A stretch of 64,000 nt of DNA from an uncultured Prevotella sp. GTDB taxonomy: Bacteria > Bacteroidota > Bacteroidia > Bacteroidales > Bacteroidaceae. Position 1 is the first letter of the stretch, and each line of letters starts with the position of its first letter. This document shows positions 9,582 through 18,957 of the stretch, one piece after another. Under the pieces are notes generated by a model. That model did no database searches, was not told the origin of the DNA, and saw only the letters and a program-made list of their open reading frames with translations. The DNA lies in assembly GCA_900315775.1 (NCBI GenBank), contig ONAJ01000002.1, positions 1 to 64,000 on the forward strand. The letters are read 5' to 3'. The translations under genes and the position numbers were made by a program.

Positions 9582-11548
9582 TGAAGACTGACAAAGAAGA
9601 GAAAGTGACACAAATCTCCCCATTGGAGGAGAGCGAAGGGGGCATCAACACCCAAACAGTGGCTTATACTGACGAGAATATACGACACTTGTCAGACATG
9701 GAGCATGTGCGTACTCGTCCAGGTATGTACATAGGACGTCTTGGCGACGGTTCTATGCCTGAAGATGGTATCTATGTGTTGCTTAAGGAAGTCATCGACA
9801 ACTCCATCGATGAGTTCAAGATGAATGCAGGCAAGCGCATAGAGGTAGATATCGACGAGAACCTTCGTGTTACAGTACGTGACTATGGTCGTGGTATTCC
9901 GCAGGGAAAACTCGTTGAGGCTGTCAGCGTCCTTAACACCGGTGGTAAGTACGACACGAAAGCATTTAAGAAGTCTGTGGGACTTAATGGTGTCGGTGTG
10001 AAGGCGGTGAATGCGTTAAGCTCTCATTTCGAGGCACGCTCCTATCGTGACGGCAAGGTGCGTTCGGTGAAGTTCGAATGTGGTGAGTTGGTGTCAGATA
10101 CCACAGAAAAAACAGATGACGAGAATGGTACATATATATTCTTTGAACCCGACAACACCCTCTTCAAAAACTATCAGTTCCACGACGACTTCGTGGAGAC
10201 GATGCTTCGCAACTATACCTACCTGAACACAGGACTTGCTATAATGTATAACGGCAGGAGAATACTCTCGCGCAACGGTCTTGAGGACTTGCTCAATGAC
10301 ACAATGACGGCAGATTGTATGTATCCTATCGTTCATCTTAAAGGTGAAGACATAGAAATTGCCTTCACACATACCAACCAGTATGGTGAGGAGTATCACT
10401 CCTTTGTAAATGGTCAGCACACTACACAGGGAGGTACCCATCAGAGCGCTTTTAAGGAGCACATAGCACGCACCATAAAGGAGTTCTTCGGAAAATATGA
10501 GTATGGCGATATCCGTAATGGTATCGTTGCTGCCATAGCCATCAACGTCGAGGAACCAGTCTTCGAGAGTCAGACGAAGATAAAGCTTGGTTCTACACAC
10601 ATGGCACCAGATGGCGAGAGTATAAACAAATATGTTGGTGACTTCATAAAACAACAGGTTGACAACTATTTGCATATTCACAGCGATATTGCCGAGGTTC
10701 TCGAGGGTAAAGTTAAGGAGAGTGAGAAAGAGCGTAAGGCAATGGCAGGTATTACCAAACTGGCACGCGAAAGAGCCAAAAAGGCAAACCTCCATAATCG
10801 CAAACTGCGCGACTGTCGCATTCACTTCTCTGATGTTAAGAACAACCGCAAGGAGGAGTCGTCGATATTCATTACCGAGGGTGACTCTGCAAGCGGAAGT
10901 ATCACAAAGAGTCGTGATGTGAACACGCAGGCAGTGTTCTCGTTGCGTGGAAAACCCCTTAATACCTTCGACAAGACAAAAAAGGTGGTCTATGAGAACG
11001 AGGAGTTCAATCTCCTTCAGGCAGCACTCGACATAGAGGACGGACTTGATTCTCTGCGTTACAACAAGGTTATTGTCGCTACCGATGCTGATGTCGATGG
11101 TATGCATATCCGTCTGCTCATCATCACTTTCTTCCTGCAGTTCTTCCCCGACCTTATAAAAAAAGGTCATGTATATGTACTACAAACGCCTCTCTTCCGC
11201 GTCCGCAACAAACGCTCGAAGATTAAGAACAAGAAAGTCCTCGAGGAAAAGGGCGACTTCATAATACGCTACTGCTATAGCGAGGAAGAACGTCAGCAGG
11301 CAATAGAAGAACTCGGTCCAGACCCAGAGATAACACGCTTTAAAGGTCTTGGAGAGATATCGCCCGATGAGTTCGCTGCCTTTATAGGTCCCGATATGCG
11401 TCTTGAGCAGGTAACGCTCCACAAGACCGACCAGGTGGAGAAACTCCTGGAGTACTATATGGGTAAGAACACTATGGAGCGTCAGAATTTTATCATTGAT
11501 AACCTAGTCATTGAAGAAGACCGACCAGAGGAAGACCAGTATGAATAA
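9581..11548 (+). CDS. parE: DNA topoisomerase IV subunit B (ParE), GyrB-like
   Basis: A 655-residue type IIA topoisomerase ATPase subunit. In order: GHKL ATPase domain with [10 protein letters not shown] and GRGIPQGK (from about residue 65), transducer domain, and a TOPRIM domain beginning with [10 protein letters not shown] near residue 432 and followed by [12 protein letters not shown]. The C-terminal [12 protein letters not shown] motif is also present. Its length and lack of the GyrB insert fit ParE-type proteins, which with ParA/ParC (not in this window) decatenate daughter chromosomes. It sits between the GNAT-like pair and an S41 protease whose start overlaps its end by 8 bp. GyrB as an alternative cannot be excluded without comparison, but the length favours ParE. 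Confidence 0.9.
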   Translation: MKTDKEEKVTQISPLEESEGGINTQTVAYTDENIRHLSDMEHVRTRPGMYIGRLGDGSMPEDGIYVLLKEVIDNSIDEFKMNAGKRIEVDIDENLRVTVRDYGRGIPQGKLVEAVSVLNTGGKYDTKAFKKSVGLNGVGVKAVNALSSHFEARSYRDGKVRSVKFECGELVSDTTEKTDDENGTYIFFEPDNTLFKNYQFHDDFVETMLRNYTYLNTGLAIMYNGRRILSRNGLEDLLNDTMTADCMYPIVHLKGEDIEIAFTHTNQYGEEYHSFVNGQHTTQGGTHQSAFKEHIARTIKEFFGKYEYGDIRNGIVAAIAINVEEPVFESQTKIKLGSTHMAPDGESINKYVGDFIKQQVDNYLHIHSDIAEVLEGKVKESEKERKAMAGITKLARERAKKANLHNRKLRDCRIHFSDVKNNRKEESSIFITEGDSASGSITKSRDVNTQAVFSLRGKPLNTFDKTKKVVYENEEFNLLQAALDIEDGLDSLRYNKVIVATDADVDGMHIRLLIITFFLQFFPDLIKKGHVYVLQTPLFRVRNKRSKIKNKKVLEEKGDFIIRYCYSEEERQQAIEELGPDPEITRFKGLGEISPDEFAAFIGPDMRLEQVTLHKTDQVEKLLEYYMGKNTMERQNFIIDNLVIEEDRPEEDQYE

Positions 11549-13124
11549 ATTGTTTAGAATTGTCCTGTACGCAGCGATTTTGTCGCTGCACGCTCAAAGT
11601 GTCTCTGCCCAGATGCGAATAAACTTTGGTAGTGACTCACCAATGCGTAAGTTGCAGATTGCTGAGATGGCGATAAACAACTTATACGTGGATAGCGTTG
11701 ACGAGAAGAAACTCGTCGAGGATGCTATTCGTGGTATGCTTGAGAAACTTGATCCTCACTCTTCCTATTCCACACCAAAGGAAGTGAAGGCGATGAACGA
11801 GCCCTTACAGGGAAATTTTGAGGGCATCGGAGTGCAATTCAATATGGTTGATGATACACTGCTCGTCATACAACCGACGCTGAAAGGTCCTTCTGAGAAG
11901 GTCGGAATACTTGCCGGCGACCGAATAGTAAAAGTCAACGACTCTATCATAGCAGGAGTAAAAATGCCCCGCGAGGATATCATGCGTCGTCTGCGTGGTC
12001 CTAAGGGCACTAAAGTACGTCTGGGCATCGTTCGTCGTGGTGTAAGTGAGATGCTTTCATTCACCGTAGTACGCGACAAGATTCCTGTTAAGAGTGTTGA
12101 TGCAGTGTATATGATACGTCCTGCAATAGGATATATCCGCATAGGTAATTTCGGAGCCACCACATATAAGGAGTTTATGGAGGCTCTTTCAAAACTCTAC
12201 GACAAAGGAATGGTAGATCTTATCCTTGACCTTCAGGACAATGGAGGAGGGTATCTCCAGGCTGCCGTTATGGTTGCTAACGAGTTCCTTGAGCGTAAGG
12301 ACCTCATAGTATATACCGAAGGACGCACACAACCAAGAATGGATTATGACGCTATGGGTAATGGTAAGTTTCGTCAGGGACGTGTCTTTGTCCTCGTTAA
12401 CGAATATACTGCTTCTGCCGCAGAGATAGTATCAGGCGCAATTCAAGACCATGATAGAGGAGTAATTGTGGGACGTCGTACCTTCGGCAAAGGACTTGTT
12501 CAGCGTCCTATCGACCTCCCCGATGGCTCTATGATACGACTCACCGTGGCTCACTACTATACACCAAGTGGACGATGCATACAGAAACCATATAAGAAGG
12601 GACAGTTGAAGGAGTACGAGCAAGATTTTGAGAACCGACTGAAACACGGTGAACTGACATGTCGTGATAGCATCCACTTCGATGACTCTCTACGCTATGA
12701 GACCTTGCGCCAGCATCGTACTGTATATGGCGGAGGAGGTATTATGCCTGATGAGTTTGTGCCTCTCGATACTACTCGCTACACCCGTTTCCACAGACAG
12801 TTGGCAGTGAAGAGTGTAATAATAAATTCTACCCTTCACTACATCGATGACCATCGTAAGGAACTGAAGAAAGAATATCCTACCTTCGAGAGTTTCGATG
12901 AACGTTACGAGGTGCCACAGTCGCTCATAGATGCTATTGTACAGGAAGGCGAGAAGAAAAACGTAAAGCCTAAGGATAGTGACGAGTTAGAGCGCACGAT
13001 ACCGTATCTGCGCGTACAACTGAAAGCGCTCATTGCCCGCGACCTATGGGACATGAACGAGTACTTCAGGATATTTAATGAGTCGAGTGATATTGTAAAG
13101 CGTGCCCTGCTACTCCTTCAGTAG
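11541..13124 (+). CDS. S41 family C-terminal processing peptidase, periplasmic
   Basis: About 527 residues from the ATG at 11541, giving a clean signal peptide ([20 protein letters not shown], then A-Q). Domains: N-terminal helical segment ending YSTPKEV, PDZ domain ([10 protein letters not shown] to about residue 180), then the S41 catalytic core. The serine is in EYTASAAEI and the general-base lysine in TFGKGLVQ, both intact, with a conserved [13 protein letters not shown] after them. It acts on periplasmic or cell-envelope protein C-termini. It overlaps the parE end by 8 bp and overlaps the convergent ybeY by 15 bp. A second S41 protease is encoded at 45831-47381. Confidence 0.9.
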   Translation: MNKLFRIVLYAAILSLHAQSVSAQMRINFGSDSPMRKLQIAEMAINNLYVDSVDEKKLVEDAIRGMLEKLDPHSSYSTPKEVKAMNEPLQGNFEGIGVQFNMVDDTLLVIQPTLKGPSEKVGILAGDRIVKVNDSIIAGVKMPREDIMRRLRGPKGTKVRLGIVRRGVSEMLSFTVVRDKIPVKSVDAVYMIRPAIGYIRIGNFGATTYKEFMEALSKLYDKGMVDLILDLQDNGGGYLQAAVMVANEFLERKDLIVYTEGRTQPRMDYDAMGNGKFRQGRVFVLVNEYTASAAEIVSGAIQDHDRGVIVGRRTFGKGLVQRPIDLPDGSMIRLTVAHYYTPSGRCIQKPYKKGQLKEYEQDFENRLKHGELTCRDSIHFDDSLRYETLRQHRTVYGGGGIMPDEFVPLDTTRYTRFHRQLAVKSVIINSTLHYIDDHRKELKKEYPTFESFDERYEVPQSLIDAIVQEGEKKNVKPKDSDELERTIPYLRVQLKALIARDLWDMNEYFRIFNESSDIVKRALLLLQ

Positions 13125-13526
13125 CGCCAGCGCTTTGTTTTCGGCGGTCTCCATTATCTCGCGCTCTCCAGGACCTTTGTCGTTGATGCCGCAGAGGTGG
13201 AGGATACCATGAATAATGACGCGGTGTAGTTCCTCATCATACTCCTTGTGGAATTTCTCCGCGTTAGTTTTTATGGTGTCGAGAGATATTACGAGGTCAC
13301 CATTCAGGGTATTCCCCTCGCAGTAATCGAAAGTTATGATGTCGGTGTAGTAGTCATGTCCGAGGTATTCACGGTTCACCTCGAGGATTTTCTCGTCGTC
13401 AACGAACATATACCCCACTTCACCTACTTTCTTTCCGTATGTTGCAGCCACGCGACGAATCCATGCTGTAGTGTCGCGTTTACGTATCTTGGGTAGTTGT
13501 ACTCCTTCGCTGTTGTATGTTATCAT
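13110..13526 (-). CDS. ybeY: Endoribonuclease YbeY (16S rRNA maturation)
   Basis: 138 residues, typical length. The metal-binding motif HGILHLCGIND with the expected His spacing lies near residues 104-114, preceded by the conserved ITFDY and NGDLVISLDT segments. YbeY is a Zn-dependent RNase involved in 16S rRNA 3'-end maturation and ribosome quality control. It is the last gene of the ruvB-coaD-ybeY run; its ATG overlaps the coaD stop (ATGA). Its 3' end overlaps the convergent S41 protease by 15 bp. Confidence 0.92.
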   Translation of the reverse strand: MITYNSEGVQLPKIRKRDTTAWIRRVAATYGKKVGEVGYMFVDDEKILEVNREYLGHDYYTDIITFDYCEGNTLNGDLVISLDTIKTNAEKFHKEYDEELHRVIIHGILHLCGINDKGPGEREIMETAENKALALLKE

Positions 13527-13960
13527 GGCAGAAATTGTTTTACGTCCTTACCGAAGTGTATTAGTTCTCTAACCAGTGAGCTGCTGATGCTTTCGTATTG
13601 CGGTTCAGCATAGAGTAGTATGGTCTCAACACCTCCTATCTTACGATTTATGTCGGCCTGCTCACGCTCATATTCAAAGTCCTTCACCGAACGTACACCC
13701 TTGATGATATAGTCTGCCATCTCACGATGAGCAAAGTCTATGGTGAGATCGCTGTATGTCTTTACCGCCACCTTCGGTTCGTTAATATATACATCTTTAA
13801 TCTTTTGCAGTCTTACCTCGGCACTCTGCATATACTTCTTACGCTCATTGACACCGACACCTATAACGATGCGGTCGAAGAGTGGTAGAGCACGTTTAAC
13901 TATTGAGTGATGACCTATGGTGTACGGATCGAAACTACCTACGAATATTCCTATTTTCAT
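13523..13960 (-). CDS. coaD: Pantetheine-phosphate adenylyltransferase (CoaD)
   Basis: 145 residues from the ATG at 13960. The nucleotidyltransferase signature GSFDPYTIGH (about residues 8-17) and the C-terminal ISSSLVRE segment identify CoaD, which converts 4'-phosphopantetheine and ATP to dephospho-CoA. An in-frame ATG at 13987 would add nine residues and overlap ruvB by 11 bp; the shorter start puts MKIGIFVGSFDP at the terminus as in other CoaD proteins. Confidence 0.95.
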   Translation of the reverse strand: MKIGIFVGSFDPYTIGHHSIVKRALPLFDRIVIGVGVNERKKYMQSAEVRLQKIKDVYINEPKVAVKTYSDLTIDFAHREMADYIIKGVRSVKDFEYEREQADINRKIGGVETILLYAEPQYESISSSLVRELIHFGKDVKQFLP

Positions 13961-13976
13961 GGGTGATGTTATTGAT

Positions 13977-15014
13977 TTATTGATCAAAGAGGTTTGGTGA
14001 CATGATGTTTCCCTGATACGGATTTCTGCCGAAATGCTGATAAGCGAGTTCTGTTACCATTCGTCCGCGTGGAGTACGTTTTACAAAACCTTCCATGATG
14101 AGGAAAGGTTCATAGACTTCCTCTATGGTTCCTGAATCTTCACCGATCGCTGTTGCTATGGTAGAGATGCCTACAGGACCGCCACGGAATTTGTCGATGA
14201 TGGTGAGCAGAATCTTATTATCAATCTCGTCAAGACCGTACTGGTCTATGTTAAGCGCCGTTAATGCCATACGTGCTATCTTCGTGTCTATGCGTCCTGT
14301 GCCCTTCACCTGTGCGAAGTCGCGTACACGACGTAGCAGGGCATTAGCAATACGGGGCGTTCCTCGTGAACGACGAGCAATCTCTATGGCAGCATCGTTG
14401 TCGATGGGCACTTGCAGAATACTTGCTGAGCGCTTGATGATTTTTGTCAGCGTGTCAGGCTCGTAGTACTCCAGATGCATGTTAATGCCAAAGCGTGCAC
14501 GCAGAGGAGCAGTAAGAAGTCCGCTACGTGTCGTAGCACCAACGAGAGTAAATGGGTTAAGATCTATCTGTATGGAACGCGCTGAAGGACCTTTGTCTAT
14601 CATAATGTCTATGCGATAGTCCTCCATTGCGGAGTACAGGTATTCCTCCACAATTGGCGACAGTCGGTGTATCTCATCAATGAACAGCACATCGTTGGGC
14701 TCCAATGATGTAAGTATGCCAGCCAGGTCTCCTGGCTTGTCAAGCACAGGACCGCTGGTAAGTTTGAAACCAACACCGAGTTCATTGGCTATGATATTCG
14801 ATAGTGTAGTCTTTCCCAATCCTGGAGGACCGTGTAGCAACGTGTGGTCGAGAGGTTCGCCGCGATATTTCGCTGCCTCCACGAAGACCTCGAGGTTCTC
14901 TACCACTTTTTTCTGTCCACTGAAGTCGTCGAATCTTAGTGGTCGCAGAGCATTCTCAAAGTCTTTTTCCTTCGAGGAAAGAGTCTCTTGTCTTATGTCA
15001 AAAGTATCTTCCAT
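13977..15014 (-). CDS. ruvB: Holliday junction branch migration ATPase RuvB
   Basis: 345 residues from the ATG at 15014. Walker A is GPPGLGKTT, Walker B is FIDEIHRL, and the sensor/arginine-finger region [18 protein letters not shown] is complete. The C-terminal winged-helix domain contains the conserved YEPFLI and GRMVTELAY segments. RuvB is the motor that migrates Holliday junctions with RuvA. The longer open frame begins five residues earlier, inside the promoter. The -7 box at 15019-15026 ends only 4 bp from this start codon, so the message is probably leaderless. Confidence 0.96.
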   Translation of the reverse strand: MEDTFDIRQETLSSKEKDFENALRPLRFDDFSGQKKVVENLEVFVEAAKYRGEPLDHTLLHGPPGLGKTTLSNIIANELGVGFKLTSGPVLDKPGDLAGILTSLEPNDVLFIDEIHRLSPIVEEYLYSAMEDYRIDIMIDKGPSARSIQIDLNPFTLVGATTRSGLLTAPLRARFGINMHLEYYEPDTLTKIIKRSASILQVPIDNDAAIEIARRSRGTPRIANALLRRVRDFAQVKGTGRIDTKIARMALTALNIDQYGLDEIDNKILLTIIDKFRGGPVGISTIATAIGEDSGTIEEVYEPFLIMEGFVKRTPRGRMVTELAYQHFGRNPYQGNIMSPNLFDQ

Positions 15015-15018
15015 AATG

Positions 15019-15026
15019 CAAAAGTA
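15019..15026 (-). promoter_or_regulatory. -7 element TACTTTTG for ruvB, abutting TTTTG upstream
   Basis: Read on the minus strand, the sequence is ATTTTGTACTTTTGC, four bases from the ruvB ATG. No TTTG lies 19-20 bp further upstream. It forms one arm of a perfect 15-bp inverted repeat with the divergent promoter (15018-15032 and 15065-15079). Confidence 0.75.
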
Positions 15027-15033
15027 CAAAATT

Positions 15034-15061
15034 ATTATGAATTATGCATTATGAAATCAAA
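15034..15061. repeat. 7-bp-period repeat (ATTATGA/ATTATGC)
   Basis: Units ATTATGA, ATTATGC, ATTATGA, AATCAAA fill the space between the two divergent -7 boxes of ruvB and the HD hydrolase. Confidence 0.85.
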
Positions 15062-15070
15062 TTTATTTTG

Positions 15071-15078
15071 TACTTTTG
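15071..15078 (+). promoter_or_regulatory. -7 element TACTTTTG for the alarmone-hydrolase operon
   Basis: The sequence is ATTTTGTACTTTTGC, the mirror image of the ruvB promoter. The box ends 4 bp before the ATG at 15083, so a transcript would begin at or next to the start codon. Confidence 0.75.
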
Positions 15079-15082
15079 CCAC

Positions 15083-15661
15083 ATGAAACGGAAAATTGAC
15101 ACATCGTTGCTCGACCGTGCTATCATCTATGCCGTCCATGCTCATCAGGGTGTGGAGCGCAGGGGTAAGGGCTTTCCTTATATAGTTCATCCTTTGGAGG
15201 CGGTAAGCATTGTAGCTACTATGACCAACGACCAAGAACTCTTGGCAGCAGCTGTTCTGCACGATGTTGTTGAGGATACTCCTGCTACCGTTGATGAGCT
15301 CCGCAAGGAGTTTGGTGAGCGTGTAGCCCGTTTGGTTGATGCTGAGAGCGATGTTAAGATTGACGCCTCTAAGGTTGAGTCATGGAGACAACGCAAGCAG
15401 ATAGCCCTTGACAGGTTGAAAAACGCCAGTCGCGACATGAAGATTGTTGCCCTTGGTGACAAACTCTCGAATATGCGAACCATAGCTCAGGACTATGCCG
15501 TACTTGGCAACGAGTTGTGGAATCGTTTCACTGTGAAAGATTATGAAAGCCACGCATGGCGCTATAGTGCGTTGGCAGATGCCTTGAGCGATCTCTCCGA
15601 AACGGAGGCGTACAAGGAATTTCGTATGTTAGTTGATAAAGTATTTGGTACCAAAGCATGA
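15083..15661 (+). CDS. HD-domain small alarmone hydrolase (MESH1/SpoT-HD-like)
   Basis: 192 residues, only the HD hydrolase module and no synthetase or TGS domain. Motifs: AHQGVERRGKGFPYIVHP (His 36), LHDVVEDT (HD at 60-61, ED at 64-65) and LGDKLSNMRT (Asp 126, Asn 130), followed by a VKDYESHAW segment like the one in metazoan MESH1. SpoT/MESH1 HD domains hydrolyse (p)ppGpp to GDP or GTP with Mn2+. Length and motifs support a stand-alone small alarmone hydrolase. Its stop overlaps the start of the phosphatase gene (ATGA), linking alarmone turnover and a partner-switching module in one operon. Confidence 0.82.
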   Translation: MKRKIDTSLLDRAIIYAVHAHQGVERRGKGFPYIVHPLEAVSIVATMTNDQELLAAAVLHDVVEDTPATVDELRKEFGERVARLVDAESDVKIDASKVESWRQRKQIALDRLKNASRDMKIVALGDKLSNMRTIAQDYAVLGNELWNRFTVKDYESHAWRYSALADALSDLSETEAYKEFRMLVDKVFGTKA

Positions 15662-17871
15662 AGAGTATCGTAAAGAAAGCAGTCCCTCAGTCACTACGCT
15701 CAAGAACGAGTTTCGCTATCATTGTGACGGCAGCAATACTGGTAGAGATAACCAGTGGCGTGCAGTATTATTTTGCCCAGAAAGGTATTAGTGAGGGTGT
15801 TGAGAGTAGTGCCCAGGCAGAACTTAAGTCAAAGAGTCTTGAGATACGCAACGTGATGAATGTCGTTGAGGTGGCCGTCGATAATATGGCTTGGGCGGTA
15901 GAACAGCGACTTTCTCAGCCAGACTCTATGGTGGGGATAACACGCAAGTTGTTGGCTGACAATGAATATATCGTCGGTAGCGCCATTGCCTTTGAGCCTT
16001 ATTACTATAAACAAAAAGGTCGTCAGTTCTCTCCATATAGCTATAAGCATGGAAGTTCTATTCTGAGTAAACAACTCGGTACCGACACGTACGACTATCA
16101 CAATATGGAGTGGTACACGGTACCGATGAAGTCAGGACGCGGTCATTGGAGTGAGCCCTATTACGACGAAGGTGGTGGTGAGATGCTTATGTCCACCTAT
16201 AGTCTGCCTATTCACAATGCGGCAGGAAGGTGCATAGCTATCTTTACCGCTGACGTGTCGCTTGAGTGGCTCTCCAAACTTGTCAATTCTCATCATGTAT
16301 ATCCTTCATCGTATAACATTTTGCTGTCTCGTGTTGGACGGATAATTGTCTGTCCTGTAGATAATTTTGTTATGCGCAAGAATATAGCACAAGTAACATC
16401 AGACCTTGATGATACTGTTGCAATACGTGTTAACCGCGAAATGCTTGCCGGAAAGAGTGGAAATGCCGAAATACGTAATGCACAGGGTGAGACAGACCTT
16501 GTATTCTATGCCCAAATGGACAAAGAAACAGGATGGTCAATGGCTGTAGTATATCCTGAAAAGGAACTTTATTCCAGTCTTATACGCGTCGCTCTAAGTC
16601 TTTTTATTCTGATGCTTGTGGGATTGGCTCTTATGGGTTTCATAATATGGCGTGCAGCACGAAGCGCTAAGCACTTGCAGGAGATAAATACAGAGAAGGA
16701 AAGAATAGGTAGCGAGTTACGTATTGCTAGTGAAATACAGAAGTCAATGTTGCCCAAAACCTTCCCGCCTTATCCTGATCGTGATGAGATAACCATCTAT
16801 GGACAACTAACTCCCGCAAAGGCGGTGGGTGGTGACCTGTATGACTTTTACATCCGTGACGAGAAACTTTTCTACTGTGTGGGCGATGTTAGCGGTAAGG
16901 GTGTGCCTGCATCATTGGTGATGGCCGTAACACGTGCCCTTTTCCGCACTATCTCTGCACATGTTTCTGAGCCAGAACAAATAGTAAGACAGCTCAGCAA
17001 TACCATCGCAGAAGATAACGAGATGAATATGTTCGTGACACTCTTTGTTGGTGTTATAGACCTGAAAACAGGCTTTATGACATATTGTAATGCCGGTCAC
17101 GATGCTCCTATGCTTATCTCGAAGAATGGTCGTCGCGTGGGAATGTTGCCTGTCGATAGCAACCTCCCCGCCGGTATTATGTATGGATGGGACTTCACTC
17201 GTCAGGAGACAACCATAGACAGCGAGACAACTATCTTTATTTACACCGATGGACTGACGGAGGCAGAGAATGTTGTTCATGAACAGTTCGGTGAAGAAAG
17301 AATTGTAAGGATAGCAAAAGCAGCATGTACTGAAAGAGTTATGACTCCACATATGCTCATTGACAAGATGACGGATGAGGTGCGTACATTTGTAGGTGAA
17401 GCTGAGCAAAGTGATGACCTCACAATGATGGCGATACTGTATAATCCAAAGAAGGTTGATTTCCACCATTCACTAACCCTTGTCAACGACATATCGGCTA
17501 TTCCCAAGCTCCACGAGTTCCTCGTTGAATTTGCTGATAAGGTAGAACTTGACGCAACGCTGATGTCCAGTCTTGACCTTGCTCTTGAAGAGTCTGTGGT
17601 CAACGTTATGGAATATGCTTATCCTAAAGGTACTTCAGGTACTGTGAATATAGTATCTACTGTTGATGGCGACTTCATGCAGTTTGTCATCAGCGATGCA
17701 GGAAAACCATTTGACCCCACGAAACAGAAGAATGTTGACATCAATCTGCCAGCAGAAAAACGTCCTATCGGTGGTCTTGGTATCTTCCTGGTAAGACAGA
17801 TTATGGACACCGTGACCTACGAACGCGTAGAGGGCAGGAATATCCTCACATTAAGAAAGAAGTTTAAATAA
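15658..17871 (+). CDS. Membrane sensor PP2C (SpoIIE/RsbU-type) phosphatase fused to RsbW-like HATPase
   Basis: 737 residues. Membrane segments near 17-38 and 305-331 enclose a periplasmic dCache-like sensor (about 40-300). A short helical linker (KEIQ-like SEIQKSML at 358-365) leads to a SpoIIE/PP2C phosphatase with GGDLYD (392-397), GDVSGKG (409-415), DGLTEA (531-536) and SDDLT (585-589). The C-terminal 130 residues are an anti-sigma-type HATPase: EESVVNVMEYAY (N box, 644-655), SDAGKPFDP and GGLGIFLV (705-712). So phosphatase and serine-kinase partners of a switch are on one chain. The STAS protein 11 bp downstream is the likely substrate. No sigma factor gene is in the window. Confidence 0.88.
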   Translation: MKSIVKKAVPQSLRSRTSFAIIVTAAILVEITSGVQYYFAQKGISEGVESSAQAELKSKSLEIRNVMNVVEVAVDNMAWAVEQRLSQPDSMVGITRKLLADNEYIVGSAIAFEPYYYKQKGRQFSPYSYKHGSSILSKQLGTDTYDYHNMEWYTVPMKSGRGHWSEPYYDEGGGEMLMSTYSLPIHNAAGRCIAIFTADVSLEWLSKLVNSHHVYPSSYNILLSRVGRIIVCPVDNFVMRKNIAQVTSDLDDTVAIRVNREMLAGKSGNAEIRNAQGETDLVFYAQMDKETGWSMAVVYPEKELYSSLIRVALSLFILMLVGLALMGFIIWRAARSAKHLQEINTEKERIGSELRIASEIQKSMLPKTFPPYPDRDEITIYGQLTPAKAVGGDLYDFYIRDEKLFYCVGDVSGKGVPASLVMAVTRALFRTISAHVSEPEQIVRQLSNTIAEDNEMNMFVTLFVGVIDLKTGFMTYCNAGHDAPMLISKNGRRVGMLPVDSNLPAGIMYGWDFTRQETTIDSETTIFIYTDGLTEAENVVHEQFGEERIVRIAKAACTERVMTPHMLIDKMTDEVRTFVGEAEQSDDLTMMAILYNPKKVDFHHSLTLVNDISAIPKLHEFLVEFADKVELDATLMSSLDLALEESVVNVMEYAYPKGTSGTVNIVSTVDGDFMQFVISDAGKPFDPTKQKNVDINLPAEKRPIGGLGIFLVRQIMDTVTYERVEGRNILTLRKKFK

Positions 17872-17882
17872 AAAATATAGAT

Positions 17883-18185
17883 ATGATATTTGATATAAAA
17901 GAAAGAGACGGCGGTATGTATGCCACAGTAAGTGGCCGTTTAGATACTCCCACATCAGTAGAAGCACGAAGTGAGATTGTTCCTCTGTTGGAGAATGCCG
18001 ACAAAGAGATAATTCTTGATTGCAAAGACCTGTCGTATATCAGTAGTTCTGGTTTACGACTGCTGTTAACTATTCGCAAGGAATCTTCCGAAAAAGGTGG
18101 CAAGATGATTATTGAACACATCAACGAAGAAATAAAGAGTGTGTTCTTGATGACTGGGTTTTACAACTTTTTTGAGATAAGGTAA
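17883..18185 (+). CDS. STAS-domain anti-sigma factor antagonist (RsbV/SpoIIAA-like)
   Basis: 100 residues, a single STAS domain. The phosphorylation loop is LDCKDLSYISSSGLR, with Ser 55/56 in the position of the regulatory serine of SpoIIAA/RsbV. Such proteins bind the HATPase partner when unphosphorylated. It lies 11 bp after the phosphatase-HATPase fusion, so the fusion's kinase part probably phosphorylates it and its phosphatase part removes the phosphate. The target of the released partner is not evident from the neighbourhood. Confidence 0.9.
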   Translation: MIFDIKERDGGMYATVSGRLDTPTSVEARSEIVPLLENADKEIILDCKDLSYISSSGLRLLLTIRKESSEKGGKMIIEHINEEIKSVFLMTGFYNFFEIR

Positions 18186-18201
18186 CTCAACACCATTCTA
18201 T

Positions 18202-18957
18202 ATGAAAAAGATAAATCTTTTGTTGTTACAACTGACTCTCGTCATTTGTTGTGCATGTACCAACGACCAGCAGCCATCACCCGAGAGTAACTTCGTGACT
18301 ATCACAGATGTTGTTCCAGACGTTATCTTGGAGATACGCTACTTCGGAACATATAACTTTGTTGGTGCTCGTATCGATGGTTATGAAGAACCTACAGCAT
18401 TGCTCACCAAAGAGGCAGCAAAGGCACTCAAGGAGGTTAGTGAAGAAATGCGTACCAAAGGTTACCGACTTAAGATTTACGATGCTTATCGCCCTCAGAA
18501 GGCTGTTGACCACTTTATGCGCTGGGCAAAGGATCTTAATGCCACAGAGATGAAACAATACTTCTATCCCGACCTTGAAAAGAAGGTGTTATTCCCTCAG
18601 GAATATATCTGCGAGAGGAGCGGACACACCCGTGGAAGCACTATCGACATGACGCTCTTTGACATGAATACCGAGAAAGAGGTTGATATGGGTGGTACCT
18701 TCGACTGGTTTGGTCCAGAGAGTCACCCAGACTTTTGTGGAAATCCTGAAACGGGAGAATATACCGGTGACAACTCTAAGTCACCTAAGGGACGTAGCAT
18801 CACCAAGGAGCAGTTCGAAAATCGTATGATTCTCCGTCGTGCTATGATAGCTCACGGATTTAACCCCTTCCCTACAGAATGGTGGCACTTCACCCTGAAA
18901 AACGAACCCTTCCCCGACACTTATTTCACCTTTCCTGTAAAACAACTGAAGCAATGA
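18202..18957 (+). CDS. VanX-type D-alanyl-D-alanine dipeptidase (M15D), lipoprotein
   Basis: 251 residues. The signal ends in a Cys-rich lipobox-like stretch (LVICCACTN). The metallopeptidase motifs are intact: IYDAYRPQKAV near residue 92, SGHTRGSTIDMTL supplying the His and Asp zinc ligands, and EWWHF supplying Glu and His. VanX/DdpX enzymes hydrolyse D-Ala-D-Ala. A lone periplasmic copy more likely serves peptidoglycan dipeptide recycling than glycopeptide resistance, since no vanH/vanA ligase genes accompany it. It overlaps the next gene by 4 bp. Confidence 0.88.
   Translation: MKKINLLLLQLTLVICCACTNDQQPSPESNFVTITDVVPDVILEIRYFGTYNFVGARIDGYEEPTALLTKEAAKALKEVSEEMRTKGYRLKIYDAYRPQKAVDHFMRWAKDLNATEMKQYFYPDLEKKVLFPQEYICERSGHTRGSTIDMTLFDMNTEKEVDMGGTFDWFGPESHPDFCGNPETGEYTGDNSKSPKGRSITKEQFENRMILRRAMIAHGFNPFPTEWWHFTLKNEPFPDTYFTFPVKQLKQ

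Noticed and set aside
9605..9660. CTCCCCATTGGAGGAG-like palindromic stretch near the parE start and a similar one at 6820-6855
   Set aside because: Both code for ordinary variable residues, and the similarity between them is weak; no clear repeat family.
10094..11170. Long minus-strand open frame (358 codons) inside parE
   Set aside because: It is antisense to an unambiguous parE, with Cys/Leu/Val-rich composition typical of antisense frames.
18202..18957. VanX-like gene considered as a vancomycin-resistance cluster
   Set aside because: No vanH, vanA-type ligase or vanRS genes are nearby; a stand-alone dipeptidase is more likely housekeeping.
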